Shown: in pieces, positions 1-8,284 of the stretch | Position numbering within the stretch: the first letter of the stretch is position 1 | Layout of the letters: each line of letters begins with the position of its first letter | Assembly (NCBI GenBank): GCA_946554525.1 | Contig: CAMNSE010000001.1 | Span: 116,969-180,968 of the forward strand | Length of the DNA stretch: 64,000 bases | Origin: an uncultured Mycoplasma sp. | Lineage (GTDB): Bacteria > Bacillota_I > Bacilli_A > RF39 > UBA660 | Reading direction: 5' to 3' | Notes under the pieces: model-generated | Told to the model about the DNA's origin: nothing | Databases searched by the model: none | Seen by the model: the letters and a program-made list of their open reading frames with translations, nothing else | Translations under genes and position numbers: made by a program

Positions 1-718
1 CGATAGTATCATCAATATCAATAATATCATCACTGCTATCTTTTAGAAGTTCATCAATAGTTCTCGCTTTTTCTAATTTTTCTTCTAATACTTTTGTTTC
101 GTCTTCTTCTATAATTGTTTCATCCAAATTAATTTCTTCTGGTTCATCTTTCTTTTCTTCTTGAATTCCAAAGGCTTTTTTACGTACGCTCTCTACATCT
201 AAGGCACGAGCAACTGTAGAATTATCGCGTGAAGTAATTTCATCAGGAGTATAGTTCTTATCTAATATCCCATATACTGGGCTAATGATTGGAGATGGTT
301 TGAATTTTGTCTTTTCTTCTGGTTTAACTTCTGGCTTTATTTCATATTTTCTAAAATCATCTTGCTCTTTTTTTCTTTCGAACTCTAAAACGTTTGTAGT
401 TCTTTTCGGTGGAAGCGATTGCTCAAATTCATCTTCATCAAAAGCAGGGAAATTAAATGTTCTTTCGCTTTTAAATATTTCTCTTTCACTAACGCTTTCA
501 TGAGATTTTTCTTCATGCTTTCTTTCCTCAGCAATAACAGGTTCTAAATCATCATAAAAATGATTATAATCTGGTTTTTTCTCTTCTATTTCAGGAACGA
601 ATCTATCATATTCGTCTTCTTTCTGCTTACTTGCTTTTTTAGAGCTTTTTTCAATTATTGGAATCTCTACTTCCTCTTCTTCAAACAAAATATTTTTTAA
701 TTTATTCATTAATCCCAT
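1..718 (-). CDS. Acidic hypothetical protein, C-terminus cut by window edge
   Basis: The frame is open from an ATG at 716-718 to the window edge (about 239 codons), with an AGGAAGGTG ribosome site just upstream. The start MGLMNKLKNILF resembles the amphipathic N-terminus of SepF-type division proteins, but that is only a loose likeness. The rest is very rich in Glu, Lys and Asp and looks disordered, with one ordered-looking island, SPIISPVYGILDKNY, near residue 145. No catalytic motif is visible. It is followed 14 bp downstream by the lipoprotein gene on the opposite side of its start, so this is the distal gene of a minus-strand unit. Function is not recognised. Confidence 0.75.
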   Translation of the reverse strand, partial: MGLMNKLKNILFEEEEVEIPIIEKSSKKASKQKEDEYDRFVPEIEEKKPDYNHFYDDLEPVIAEERKHEEKSHESVSEREIFKSERTFNFPAFDEDEFEQSLPPKRTTNVLEFERKKEQDDFRKYEIKPEVKPEEKTKFKPSPIISPVYGILDKNYTPDEITSRDNSTVARALDVESVRKKAFGIQEEKKDEPEEINLDETIIEEDETKVLEEKLEKARTIDELLKDSSDDIIDIDDTI

Positions 719-731
719 ATATAGCACCTTC

Positions 732-1364
732 CTAATTTACATAATCTGGATCATTTTCTTTTTTAGCTTCTTTTTCTTCCGTTTTAAATTCTAAATAATT
801 CTCACTACCGATGATTTCAAATATATTAAATTCTTCTTCGATAGAATCCAGTACATTATTCCCCAAATAATTTTCAATTACATTATCATTATACGTTACT
901 GATGATAATATTGACATAGCATATGCTACACTAATATTAATGTCACTCTCATATACTATCATTTCTATTTTAGCATAATTATACATAATTTCAATCAAAT
1001 ATTGATTATTTTTATAATTATTTATCTCAATATAACCTATTTTGTCATTTTTATTTAATTTACTGGAATAATATGACTTTGTATTTTTATTATATTTAAA
1101 CTCCGTTTTATGATGGAAACTTACTATATCAACATACAAATAGTAATAGTATTTTTGATCTGTTAAAACTTCGTTAAATTCACTACTTTCTTTTACGCTA
1201 ATTCCAAGTGGCAAATAATAACTATATCCAAGCTTAGAAATATTAGTAGAAGTTACCTTACTATTTAAAGAATTATTAATAATTACATCTAAGCTGCTGT
1301 CTTTAATACTAGTACAACTAGTGAGAAAAAGTATAAGCACACTTAGTAGGACTACTTTCTTCAT
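732..1364 (-). CDS. Putative lipoprotein
   Basis: The 210-residue product starts with a short Lys-charged, hydrophobic signal (MKKVVLLSVLILFLTSC) whose LTSC lipobox predicts lipidation at Cys17 and anchoring to the outer face of the membrane. The body is Tyr- and Asn-rich and ends in a charged tail. I recognise no family. An AGGAGG site precedes the ATG at optimal spacing. It lies just upstream of the acidic partial gene and may share its transcript. Confidence 0.8.
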   Translation of the reverse strand: MKKVVLLSVLILFLTSCTSIKDSSLDVIINNSLNSKVTSTNISKLGYSYYLPLGISVKESSEFNEVLTDQKYYYYLYVDIVSFHHKTEFKYNKNTKSYYSSKLNKNDKIGYIEINNYKNNQYLIEIMYNYAKIEMIVYESDINISVAYAMSILSSVTYNDNVIENYLGNNVLDSIEEEFNIFEIIGSENYLEFKTEEKEAKKENDPDYVN

Positions 1365-1431
1365 TTATATCCTCCTACAATTCATAATTATAACGAAAAA
1401 AAAGCAAAAAATCAATCTAAAACGAAAAACT

Positions 1432-1457
1432 AAAAAAAGAGCTTAAATAAACTCCTT
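1432..1457 (-). terminator. Rho-independent terminator of the 149-aa helical protein gene
   Basis: On the minus strand a GAG...CTC hairpin overlapping the stop codon is followed by a run of seven T. Confidence 0.55.
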
Positions 1458-1880
1458 CATTTCGTTAACGTTATGTTCCTCTGTAGCAAGCAGTTTTTTA
1501 GCTAAATTAATTATTTCCTCATCATGAGATAATCCAGCATTTAGCTTTTCTTGAATTGCAATTACGCCTTTTTCATTCCCTTCCATCATAAGCTTTGCAA
1601 TTTTTTTGTCATCGCTATTGATTGTCATCATTTTACTCATCATTGTACTTGATAATTCTTTTAATTTTCCAATTTCACTTTCCTTAGCACCATATTTTAT
1701 TAATATTTTCTTTACATTTTTACGAAATTCTTCGTATTCATTTCTTTGTTCTTTCATAAGTTTAGCTAAAGATTCATTTTCAGCTTTTGGTAATACAGTA
1801 TCAATACCTATTATTCCCATTTGAGCATTTTGATAAATAAGATTTAATAATATAATATTTTCATTTGTTTTTTCTTTCAT
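1443..1880 (-). CDS. Small helical-bundle protein, unknown
   Basis: The product of about 145 residues is almost entirely predicted helix (MKEKTNENIILLNLIYQNAQMG...), with regular acidic and His positions reminiscent of ferritin-like or DUF2383-type four-helix bundles. I cannot see the full metal-ligand set, so that is only a guess. The frame runs upstream to a GTG at 1892, but the ATG at 1878-1880 is the more natural start. It is monocistronic, between the lipoprotein gene and the RNase J2-like gene. Confidence 0.7.
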   Translation of the reverse strand: MKEKTNENIILLNLIYQNAQMGIIGIDTVLPKAENESLAKLMKEQRNEYEEFRKNVKKILIKYGAKESEIGKLKELSSTMMSKMMTINSDDKKIAKLMMEGNEKGVIAIQEKLNAGLSHDEEIINLAKKLLATEEHNVNEMKEFI

Positions 1881-1965
1881 ACAAAAATTCACCCAATAAT
1901 AGTATGGATGAATTTATTTGTTTTATTCTATCTTTTCATGTTAAAGCTCTAATATCAAATTATTA

Positions 1966-3600
1966 TTAAACTTCTTGAACTACTGCAATAATCATTGGCT
2001 TGCATTCTGTTTCTTCGTATAAATATTTAGAAAGTTCATCTCTAATCTCGGTCTTAATCTTATTATAATCGATATATTTAGGGGTAATATTTCTCTCAAT
2101 TACAGCAGTGCTTATCTTTTTGATTTCATTAATCATATCTGCACTGTCTTTAATATAAATGAATCCTCTTGTAGTCACCTCTGGACCTATGAGTAGAACT
2201 TTATCATTTTTAGATACAGTAGCGCTTATTAAAACAATACCATTTTCGCTTAACATTTCGCGATCCTTAATTACAAGTTCTCCAATATCATCACTAGAGT
2301 TTCCATCGATTAAACAATCCGTTACCTTTATTTTTTCACCTTTATCAATAAGTATTCCATTTTCAATTTCAATCATTTCTCCATTTTGCTTTAAAATTAT
2401 ATTTTCTCTTGGAATACCTAAGGAATAAGCTAAATCAGCATTACCTACCATGTATCTATATTCTCCTTTAACAGGCATATAATATTTAGGTCGCATTAAC
2501 TTAATCATTTGCATTAAATCTTCACTTGATGCATGATGTAAAATACTTTTATCATTCGGAATATTTACTATTTCACATCCACGTTCTGCTAAATCGTTTT
2601 CAAGTCTAACTAAAACCTTTTCATTACTATCGTATCTAGGCTCTGCAAAAACAATAGTATCATTGCTTCTTAGTTTAATAAATTTATCATATCCATTTAA
2701 AATTTTAGACATTGGGGCATATGGATTAGACTTATCATCACATATAAGTAAAATGGCATTATTATCATTAATGTTTGATAGATCTCCTAAAGTTCCTTCA
2801 GGAATATTTAAATATCCTTCTTTTAAGCCGAAATTTACCATATTTTGTAATTTTTTTCCCATAATTACTACTTTTCTATGAGAATTATGAGTTGCCTCAA
2901 ATATTTCTTCAATCGTATAAAGATGCGTTGGTAAAACCATAAACATAATTCTTCCCTCTGCATTTTTAATTGTCTTTTTAAAAACATCTATTAATTTATG
3001 ACTAGGGGAAGTATGACCTATATTTTCACTAAAAACTGATTCGCTTAAAAGAGCTAATACTCCAAGTTTACCAATATACGCTATTTTCCCTAAATCCATA
3101 TCATAATTTCCCATCATAGATGGATCAAAAATAAAGTCTCCAGTATAGCAAATCGCGCCGTCTTTTGTATTTATAACATACATAACTGCATCTGGGCAAC
3201 TATGTGAAACACTAATTGGGAAAATGCTGATTTTGCCAAAATTCATTTTTTTATGCGCTTTAATTTCAGTAATATTATCTTTATTAACTCCTGATTCCAT
3301 TAAAACATATTTAGTAAACTTTGTTGCATATACTTTAAGATTTGGTATTAATGATATTAAATCAGCGGTTGCTCCCATATTTTCTAAATGTCCATGAGTA
3401 ATAAATAACCCTTTAATTCTTTTTTTGTTTTTTACTAAATAGCTAAAATCTGGGATTATATAGTCTATTCCTAACATATTTCCGCTAGCATACTTTAATC
3501 CACAGTCAAATATGAAAATATCTTTGTCTATTTCAATACAATATAAATTTTTGCCGTTTTCATCTAGTCCTCCTAGACTAAATATCTTTATTTTACTCAA
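1966..3600 (-). CDS. rnjB: RNase J2-like metallo-beta-lactamase ribonuclease, active site degenerate
   Basis: This is a full-length RNase J family protein (about 544 aa): a beta-lactamase fold, an inserted beta-CASP domain and the C-terminal RNase J domain (TTRGFIYI near the end). RNase J enzymes do 5'-3' exonucleolytic and endonucleolytic mRNA decay and rRNA maturation, usually as J1/J2 complexes. The canonical HGHEDH zinc motif reads HGHLEN here (about residues 69-74), so the Asp and last His ligands are lost. The second paralogue at 13426 keeps HGHEDH. I therefore infer this is the weak or structural J2 partner. The first in-frame TTG (3607-3609) touches the CGGAG ribosome site. The TTG at 3598-3600 has a 9-nt spacer and is the better start. 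Confidence 0.9.
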   Translation of the reverse strand: MSKIKIFSLGGLDENGKNLYCIEIDKDIFIFDCGLKYASGNMLGIDYIIPDFSYLVKNKKRIKGLFITHGHLENMGATADLISLIPNLKVYATKFTKYVLMESGVNKDNITEIKAHKKMNFGKISIFPISVSHSCPDAVMYVINTKDGAICYTGDFIFDPSMMGNYDMDLGKIAYIGKLGVLALLSESVFSENIGHTSPSHKLIDVFKKTIKNAEGRIMFMVLPTHLYTIEEIFEATHNSHRKVVIMGKKLQNMVNFGLKEGYLNIPEGTLGDLSNINDNNAILLICDDKSNPYAPMSKILNGYDKFIKLRSNDTIVFAEPRYDSNEKVLVRLENDLAERGCEIVNIPNDKSILHHASSEDLMQMIKLMRPKYYMPVKGEYRYMVGNADLAYSLGIPRENIILKQNGEMIEIENGILIDKGEKIKVTDCLIDGNSSDDIGELVIKDREMLSENGIVLISATVSKNDKVLLIGPEVTTRGFIYIKDSADMINEIKKISTAVIERNITPKYIDYNKIKTEIRDELSKYLYEETECKPMIIAVVQEV

Positions 3601-3754
3601 TTTAATCAACTCCGTTTCAAATATAAAAAATTAAAATAAAAAAGTTTTAAGGCTATTTAGAATTATACCAAAAAACTTTAAATAATACAAGTAGATATTA
3701 CTTTATAATATATAAGTTATAAATATATGTCTATTTATAAAAATGTAAAATATC

Positions 3755-3875
3755 AGTATTTATAATGCCTAAAATAATTGTTATAGCAGGTATTATTATC
3801 GCAAAATACTAGGACTATCTTTTTTGGTTATTCTTCTTTTATTTCATTTAAATTATTTTATTTTGGAAAATAAAA
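3755..3875 (-). pseudogene. Decayed remnant of a leucine-rich-repeat membrane protein C-terminus
   Basis: This stretch aligns by eye with the 3' end of the LRR gene at 17818-17960. A near-identical block (TAATTGTTATAGCAGG and flanks) encodes the PKIIVIAG membrane segment, followed by shorter matches around TTTGG-TTCTTCT and ATTTAAATTATT. Internal deletions and a stop break the frame. It fills the gene-free gap between the RNase J2-like gene and the next gene, which otherwise shows nothing. Confidence 0.5.
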
Positions 3876-3897
3876 AAAGAAAGAAAATCCTTTCTTA
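3875..3897 (-). terminator. Terminator of the 261-aa exported protein gene
   Basis: Minus-strand AAGAAAG...CTTTCTT stem followed by a T run, overlapping the end of the coding region. Confidence 0.6.
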
Positions 3898-4680
3898 CTT
3901 ATTTTTGTTTTCTTCACTGATTAATTCACTTAAATAAACAACATTTAAATCTTTATACTTTATCTCTTTTAAAAGTAGTTTAACATCGCTTAAGTGAGCA
4001 TTTTTTGAAATATAAATAATACTTCCATTTTGAATATTATTTTTCACGTTGATTAAATTATTATCTTTTAAAAATAGTGTAGGCTCTATTAGATAGCTTT
4101 TATTCTTTTTACATAAGTCCTTATTGTTTTCGCTTATTATGCATAATTTTTTATTTTCTTTACTAATATTTAAAGAATTTTCTAAGGATTTAAAACCATT
4201 TATTTCATTGTTAATTGGTTCGAAATAATTATTTTTTTGATAAGTTGCTACAGTTACTAAAATATTGGCTTTTATTTTTTCACTTTTTAAATAATCGCTA
4301 ATATTATTTTCTTCCTCTAATACAATACTTATCTGCCTAAATTTAGGATTACCTTGCTTAATTATTTTATCTTTATTTTTTTCTAATGTGACTTCCGGTT
4401 TAGTTTGGTCATATACTAAATAATATTTGTTAAACACCTCTAGTTTTTGCATATTATAATATGTATCTTTAGCGTTAACTTCTAAACCATTTATTCCTGG
4501 AATAATGTAGTCCCCGTCAATAATGGCGTTCACACTTGATACTTCATAGTTTGCTTTTTGCTCTTTGATAGATTGCATTAATGGGTTTTTATTTAAAACA
4601 ATAGTTGCAATTTGATCTGTATAGTAAAAGCTAAAAGCCATAATCATTATTAATCCTATATATTGATAATATTTTTTCAA
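3895..4680 (-). CDS. Exported/membrane-anchored protein, possibly degenerate polysaccharide deacetylase
   Basis: The 261-residue product has an N-terminal signal or anchor helix (residues 5-25) and a large extracytoplasmic domain. The C-terminal pattern GSIIYISKN...VKLLLKEIKYKDLNVVYLSEL resembles the last strand-helix-strand of NodB-type polysaccharide deacetylases. The metal-binding HxxxH and D-D motifs are not seen, so enzymatic activity is doubtful. The start is a TTG (4678-4680) behind GGTGAAG. Single gene with its own terminator. Confidence 0.6.
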   Translation of the reverse strand: MKKYYQYIGLIMIMAFSFYYTDQIATIVLNKNPLMQSIKEQKANYEVSSVNAIIDGDYIIPGINGLEVNAKDTYYNMQKLEVFNKYYLVYDQTKPEVTLEKNKDKIIKQGNPKFRQISIVLEEENNISDYLKSEKIKANILVTVATYQKNNYFEPINNEINGFKSLENSLNISKENKKLCIISENNKDLCKKNKSYLIEPTLFLKDNNLINVKNNIQNGSIIYISKNAHLSDVKLLLKEIKYKDLNVVYLSELISEENKNK

Positions 4681-4727
4681 TTTGCTTCACCTAATTTAAC
4701 TATATGCGAGAAAAATTTAGAGCATGA

Positions 4728-4752
4728 AAAAAAGCTAACATAAGTTAGCCAA
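4728..4752 (-). terminator. Terminator of the XRE regulator gene
   Basis: GCTAAC-TTAT-GTTAGC hairpin followed by seven T on the minus strand. The stop codon of the regulator lies within the stem. Confidence 0.75.
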
Positions 4753-5110
4753 TTTCTTTTTTGATTAATTCCGCTCCTCTTTTGGGGTCCTCGAGTAATA
4801 TATCATATACTAGTTTGTTTTTCTTTATTTCTTGAATTAATGTAATTTCTTCTTTGGTCATGGAAGCATATACAGTATTTCCTCTTCTATCTTTAGTTTC
4901 AAATAAATAATCTGAGCCTAAAAGATAATCTGCACTTACCCCAAAAACATGCATTAATTCTACTAAAGCCTCTAGCGTGGGATTGCGTAACTCATTTTCA
5001 TAACAACAGATAGCTGACTTTCCTACCCCTATTAAATCACCTAATTCTGTTTGAGTTAATCCTTTATTTTTTCTGACTTCTCTTAGTCTATTTCCTTTAA
5101 TCATAACCAT
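4745..5110 (-). CDS. XRE-family transcriptional regulator
   Basis: The N-terminal 65 residues form a classic helix-turn-helix of the XRE/Cro-CI type (RLREVRKNKGLTQTELGDLIGVGKS...), ending in the SADYLLG motif common to Firmicute regulators. The C-terminal 50 residues are helical and of unknown role. A GAGG site lies 8 nt before the ATG at 5108-5110. It is monocistronic, between ssb and the exported protein. Targets cannot be read from the sequence. Confidence 0.85.
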   Translation of the reverse strand: MVMIKGNRLREVRKNKGLTQTELGDLIGVGKSAICCYENELRNPTLEALVELMHVFGVSADYLLGSDYLFETKDRRGNTVYASMTKEEITLIQEIKKNKLVYDILLEDPKRGAELIKKEIG

Positions 5111-5215
5111 CACCCTCGCCTCATTAAGAATTATATCGTTTGTTAACCTATAATTGTGAATTTTCCACCTGTGGTAAAAATTTCCAATTTATTATCCAAG
5201 ATATTTTCTTAAATA

Positions 5216-5548
5216 TCAACTGCTTTTTGCTTGTTGGGATGATATAAAAATAACTTTGTCAGCAACTACTTCCATAACAGTTTTTTTGTTTCCATCTTCA
5301 GTTTCATAATTATGAGTCTGAAGCTTTGCTTTAATTCCAACTACATCTCCTTTATGACAATAATCCTTAGTTGCAGAGGCAACGCCATTCCATAAAACAC
5401 AATTTATAAAATCTGCATCATATATTCCATCACTATTGCGATAGTCTCTAGCAACAGCAACATTAATTGTAGTACGAACTTTCCCTTCACTAATTTCTTT
5501 TACCTCTGGATCTGCAGTTAATCTACCAACTAAGTTAACGCTATTCAT
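5216..5548 (-). CDS. ssb: Single-stranded DNA-binding protein without acidic tail
   Basis: The OB-fold of bacterial SSB spans almost the whole 110 residues (MNSVNLVGRLTADPEV..., FINCVLWNGVA, KAKLQTHNYE). It stops at SQQAKSS and lacks the linker and the acidic DDDLPF-type tip that recruits partner proteins, so it resembles the short SsbB form linked to transformation rather than replicative SsbA. The start at 5548 is fixed by GGAAAGGAGG 9 nt upstream; the longer frame is untranslated. The neighbouring genes are unrelated, so this is not the usual rpsF-ssb-rpsR operon. It ends in TGA. Confidence 0.9.
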   Translation of the reverse strand: MNSVNLVGRLTADPEVKEISEGKVRTTINVAVARDYRNSDGIYDADFINCVLWNGVASATKDYCHKGDVVGIKAKLQTHNYETEDGNKKTVMEVVADKVIFISSQQAKSS

Positions 5549-5635
5549 GTTAAAATCCTCCTTTCCAGGAGGGAATATAGCACATAAAAAATGTATTGTC
5601 AAAACACAAATTTGTTATTTTTTATTGGCAAAAAC

Positions 5636-5682
5636 GTAAAAAATTGCCTAGCAGTTTCATCATTTTTGCATAGGCAATTTTA
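5636..5682 (-). terminator. Terminator of sufB
   Basis: AAATTGCCTA and TAGGCAATTT form a perfect 10-bp stem, with T-rich tails on both sides. On the minus strand it ends the sufB transcript. Confidence 0.75.
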
Positions 5683-5707
5683 TTAAAATATGTAAAATTT
5701 TTATTTT

Positions 5708-7003
5708 TTAAAATTCTTTTAATAATCTATTTAATTCAACAGCATATTCCATGGGAAGCTCATGTTTAAAGTCAGAAATAAACCCTAATATTAAAAGTTC
5801 TTTAGCTAAATTTTCACTTAAACCTTTGCTCATTAAATAAAATAATTGTTCTTTATTTACTTTAGATATAGTAGCTTCATGTTCAATGGTTGAAGAACAG
5901 TTTTCTACTATATTATCTGGATATGTATTACTAGCAGATAATTCATCTAATATGATTGTATCACATTTAATTGTGGCCTTGGAATTTGTAGCATTTTTGC
6001 CTATCTTTGTCGTACCGCGATAATTAGAAGTCCCGCCATTCAAAGAAATTGACTTGCTAACAATATTACTTTTAGTATTCTTTCCTAAATGAATCATTTT
6101 GGCTCCAGCATCTATTATTTGATCTTTATTAGCATAAGCAATCGAAATAGAATTTCCAGTAGAATAATCACCTTTTAAGATGCAAGATGGATATTTCATA
6201 GTAATTCCTGAACCAATATTACCATCAATCCATTCCATAGACCCAGATTCTTCAACTATGGCTCTTTTGGTCACTAAATTATAAACATCTTTACTCCAAT
6301 TTTGAATAGTGGAATATTTACATTTTGCATTTTTGCCAACATATATTTCTACAACTCCAGCATGTAAACTCGTTGAGGAATAACTTCTTGCTGTGCATCC
6401 TTCTATATATTCTAAATAAGCATCGTCTTCTACAATAATAATTGTTCTCTCAAACTGTCCTAAACTTTCCGTGTCCATTCTAAAATAACTTTGAAGTGGC
6501 CTATCTAGCTTGACACCTTTTGGAATATATATAAATGATCCTCCACTCCAAAAAGCACCATTAAGGGCAGTATATTTATTTTCTGCATAATTTACTAAAT
6601 GATTAAAATATTTTTGGAACAACTCAGGATATTTTTGTAAAGCTTCATCAGTACTTGTAAATATTACATCACTATCTTTATCTTTTATATTGTGATATAT
6701 TACTTCACTTTCATATTGATTCGTAACACCATATAAATATTCTTGCTCAGCTTTTACAACCCCAAGGTCACAAAATGTTCCATAGATTTCTTGATCTACT
6801 TTTTTCCAATCATCAGTCATCTTCCCAGCTTTGTCTTTATAATAAGTAATTTTATCAAAGTCTATATTTAACTCCGGTCCAAAGTTAGGATTATCTAATT
6901 CATTAAACTTCTCTAATGATTTCAATCTAAACTCCAGCATCCAATCTGGCTCGTTTTTCTTTTTTGATAAATCTATTACGTATTTTTTGTCAATCTTTTG
7001 CAT
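5708..7003 (-). CDS. sufB: Fe-S cluster scaffold protein SufB
   Basis: The 431-residue protein matches SufB along its length: N-terminal EPDWMLEFR, the beta-helix core (GGTSNYRG, KCDTIILDELSASNTYPD) and the C-terminal helix (SKGLSENLAKELLILGFI). SufB builds Fe-S clusters together with SufC and SufD in the cytoplasm. None of sufC, sufD, sufS or sufU is adjacent, and the gene is flanked by its own terminator and a divergent promoter. The usual sufCDSUB operon is therefore split here or reduced. GGGG precedes the ATG. Confidence 0.95.
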   Translation of the reverse strand: MQKIDKKYVIDLSKKKNEPDWMLEFRLKSLEKFNELDNPNFGPELNIDFDKITYYKDKAGKMTDDWKKVDQEIYGTFCDLGVVKAEQEYLYGVTNQYESEVIYHNIKDKDSDVIFTSTDEALQKYPELFQKYFNHLVNYAENKYTALNGAFWSGGSFIYIPKGVKLDRPLQSYFRMDTESLGQFERTIIIVEDDAYLEYIEGCTARSYSSTSLHAGVVEIYVGKNAKCKYSTIQNWSKDVYNLVTKRAIVEESGSMEWIDGNIGSGITMKYPSCILKGDYSTGNSISIAYANKDQIIDAGAKMIHLGKNTKSNIVSKSISLNGGTSNYRGTTKIGKNATNSKATIKCDTIILDELSASNTYPDNIVENCSSTIEHEATISKVNKEQLFYLMSKGLSENLAKELLILGFISDFKHELPMEYAVELNRLLKEF

Positions 7004-7109
7004 ATAATTACCCCAAAACCATTATACTACATTTTTTTTTATTTGTTTAGTGTTGTTTTTTTCTTATTTTTTTGATACAATTAAGAAAATAAAGAGAGGA
7101 TGGTTGTAC

Positions 7110-7436
7110 ATGTATCAAGATGATGATTTAGCAAAAAGCAGAATTATTAATGTTAATGATTTTATTTTTCGTCAAAATTTAGAATTTTATCCTAATTTAC
7201 GAGGTCTGTCTTGCGAAGATAATGTGCTAACTTTAAGAGAAAATGGAGAATATAAAGATAGTGAAATTCTTACATTTGACTTACGTACTCTTCCTGGTGA
7301 AGCTTGGCTAAGTAATCCTCTAGATTTTATGGAAACAGTAAAAATAAATAAGAAATGTCAAAATTTGTATGATTTTTTAGACACTATGAATAAATATGGC
7401 AATGCTCCATTATATTCAAACGAAAGTGAGGCATAA
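7110..7436 (+). CDS. Hypothetical protein
   Basis: The 108-residue soluble protein (MYQDDDLAKSRIINVNDFIF...) matches no family I know. The longer frame from 7050 is rejected because GAGAGG lies just before the ATG at 7110. It is followed 3 bp later by the tail-anchored gene, with which it clearly forms an operon upstream of ssrA. Confidence 0.75.
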   Translation: MYQDDDLAKSRIINVNDFIFRQNLEFYPNLRGLSCEDNVLTLRENGEYKDSEILTFDLRTLPGEAWLSNPLDFMETVKINKKCQNLYDFLDTMNKYGNAPLYSNESEA

Positions 7437-7439
7437 AAC

Positions 7440-7811
7440 ATGAATGAAGAAGTAGAGCATAAACTTGATGTTGGGATGGATTTATACTTTGAAATGAAAG
7501 GAAATGAATCTCGTTTAAATGAGCCTAACAAAATCTTAATGGCCCAAGTTGAAAGTGTAATGGCCTCACTAAATAATGGTGAAGTTAAAAACTATATTGA
7601 TGGTAGATTGGAAAAATATGATCAAGATCATAATATTGGATATAATAACACTGCTAATTTACCAATAATTAGAGAAAATTATCCTCTAGTTAAAACGAGA
7701 ACAAAACCTGAACCAAAAACAGTGAATAGAGCGGGATTTATTAACGCAGCTATCTTATTATATGGAATAATCAATATTGGAATTATTTTAGCAATAGCGC
7801 TTATGAAGTAG
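7440..7811 (+). CDS. Tail-anchored hypothetical protein
   Basis: 123 residues. The first 95 are hydrophilic and the last 25 (AGFINAAILLYGIINIGIILA) form one transmembrane helix, so the protein should sit in the membrane with its N-terminus in the cytoplasm. It is coupled to the preceding gene with a 3-bp gap. No family recognised. Confidence 0.75.
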   Translation: MNEEVEHKLDVGMDLYFEMKGNESRLNEPNKILMAQVESVMASLNNGEVKNYIDGRLEKYDQDHNIGYNNTANLPIIRENYPLVKTRTKPEPKTVNRAGFINAAILLYGIINIGIILAIALMK

Positions 7812-7840
7812 AAATGCTTCATTTTTTTTATAATATATGA

Positions 7841-7846
7841 TATAAT
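7841..7846 (+). promoter_or_regulatory. -10 box of the ssrA promoter
   Basis: Perfect TATAAT, 12 bp before the mature 5' end of tmRNA. No good -35 is visible. Confidence 0.55.
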
Positions 7847-7857
7847 AAATATCACTT

Positions 7858-8227
7858 GGGGTAGTAATGGTTTCGACATATATCACTAAGTAAGATTGCA
7901 AGTGGGAGAGACACCTTACGTCTACAATTAAAATTAAATGACAAGAATGAAAGTTCTTTTGCTGGTAATGCTTTTGCATTTGCCTAATTAATAATATAGG
8001 ATACAGCAAGCTTCTTTAATATTTTGCTTATAGGATATTTTAGAGGTTCATATATATAAGATATATTTTTTACTAGTCTTGGGTAAAAAATGAAATTTAA
8101 CAAGGCTTTGATTTATTATAGGTTGGTCTTGAGCCGGTAATAAATTAAGTAGGAAATCAAGCTAAACTTGTAGATATTTTACCATAGAATATATTGGACA
8201 GGAGTTCAACTCTCCTCTACTCCACCA
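7858..8227 (+). ncRNA. ssrA: tmRNA (ssrA)
   Basis: The 5' end GGGGTAG and the 3' end CTACTCC form the tRNA-like acceptor stem, followed by A-CCA at 8224-8227. GGTTTCGACA and the T-arm GGAGTTCAACTCTCC are diagnostic. tmRNA rescues stalled ribosomes with SmpB. The tag frame (7935-7987) reads ...NDKNESSFAGNAFAFA then TAA. I cannot fix the resume codon. The tag ends in AFA, as in Mollicutes, rather than LAA or VAA. Confidence 0.97.
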
Positions 8228-8237
8228 AATTAGAGTT

Positions 8238-8264
8238 AAACAAACAAATTAGTTTGTTTTTATA
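8238..8264 (+). terminator. ssrA terminator
   Basis: AAACAAAC and GTTTGTTT form a perfect 8-bp stem with a 6-nt loop, followed by T residues, 10 bp after the CCA. Confidence 0.75.
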
Positions 8265-8284
8265 AATTTTATAGGTGTTGCTTT

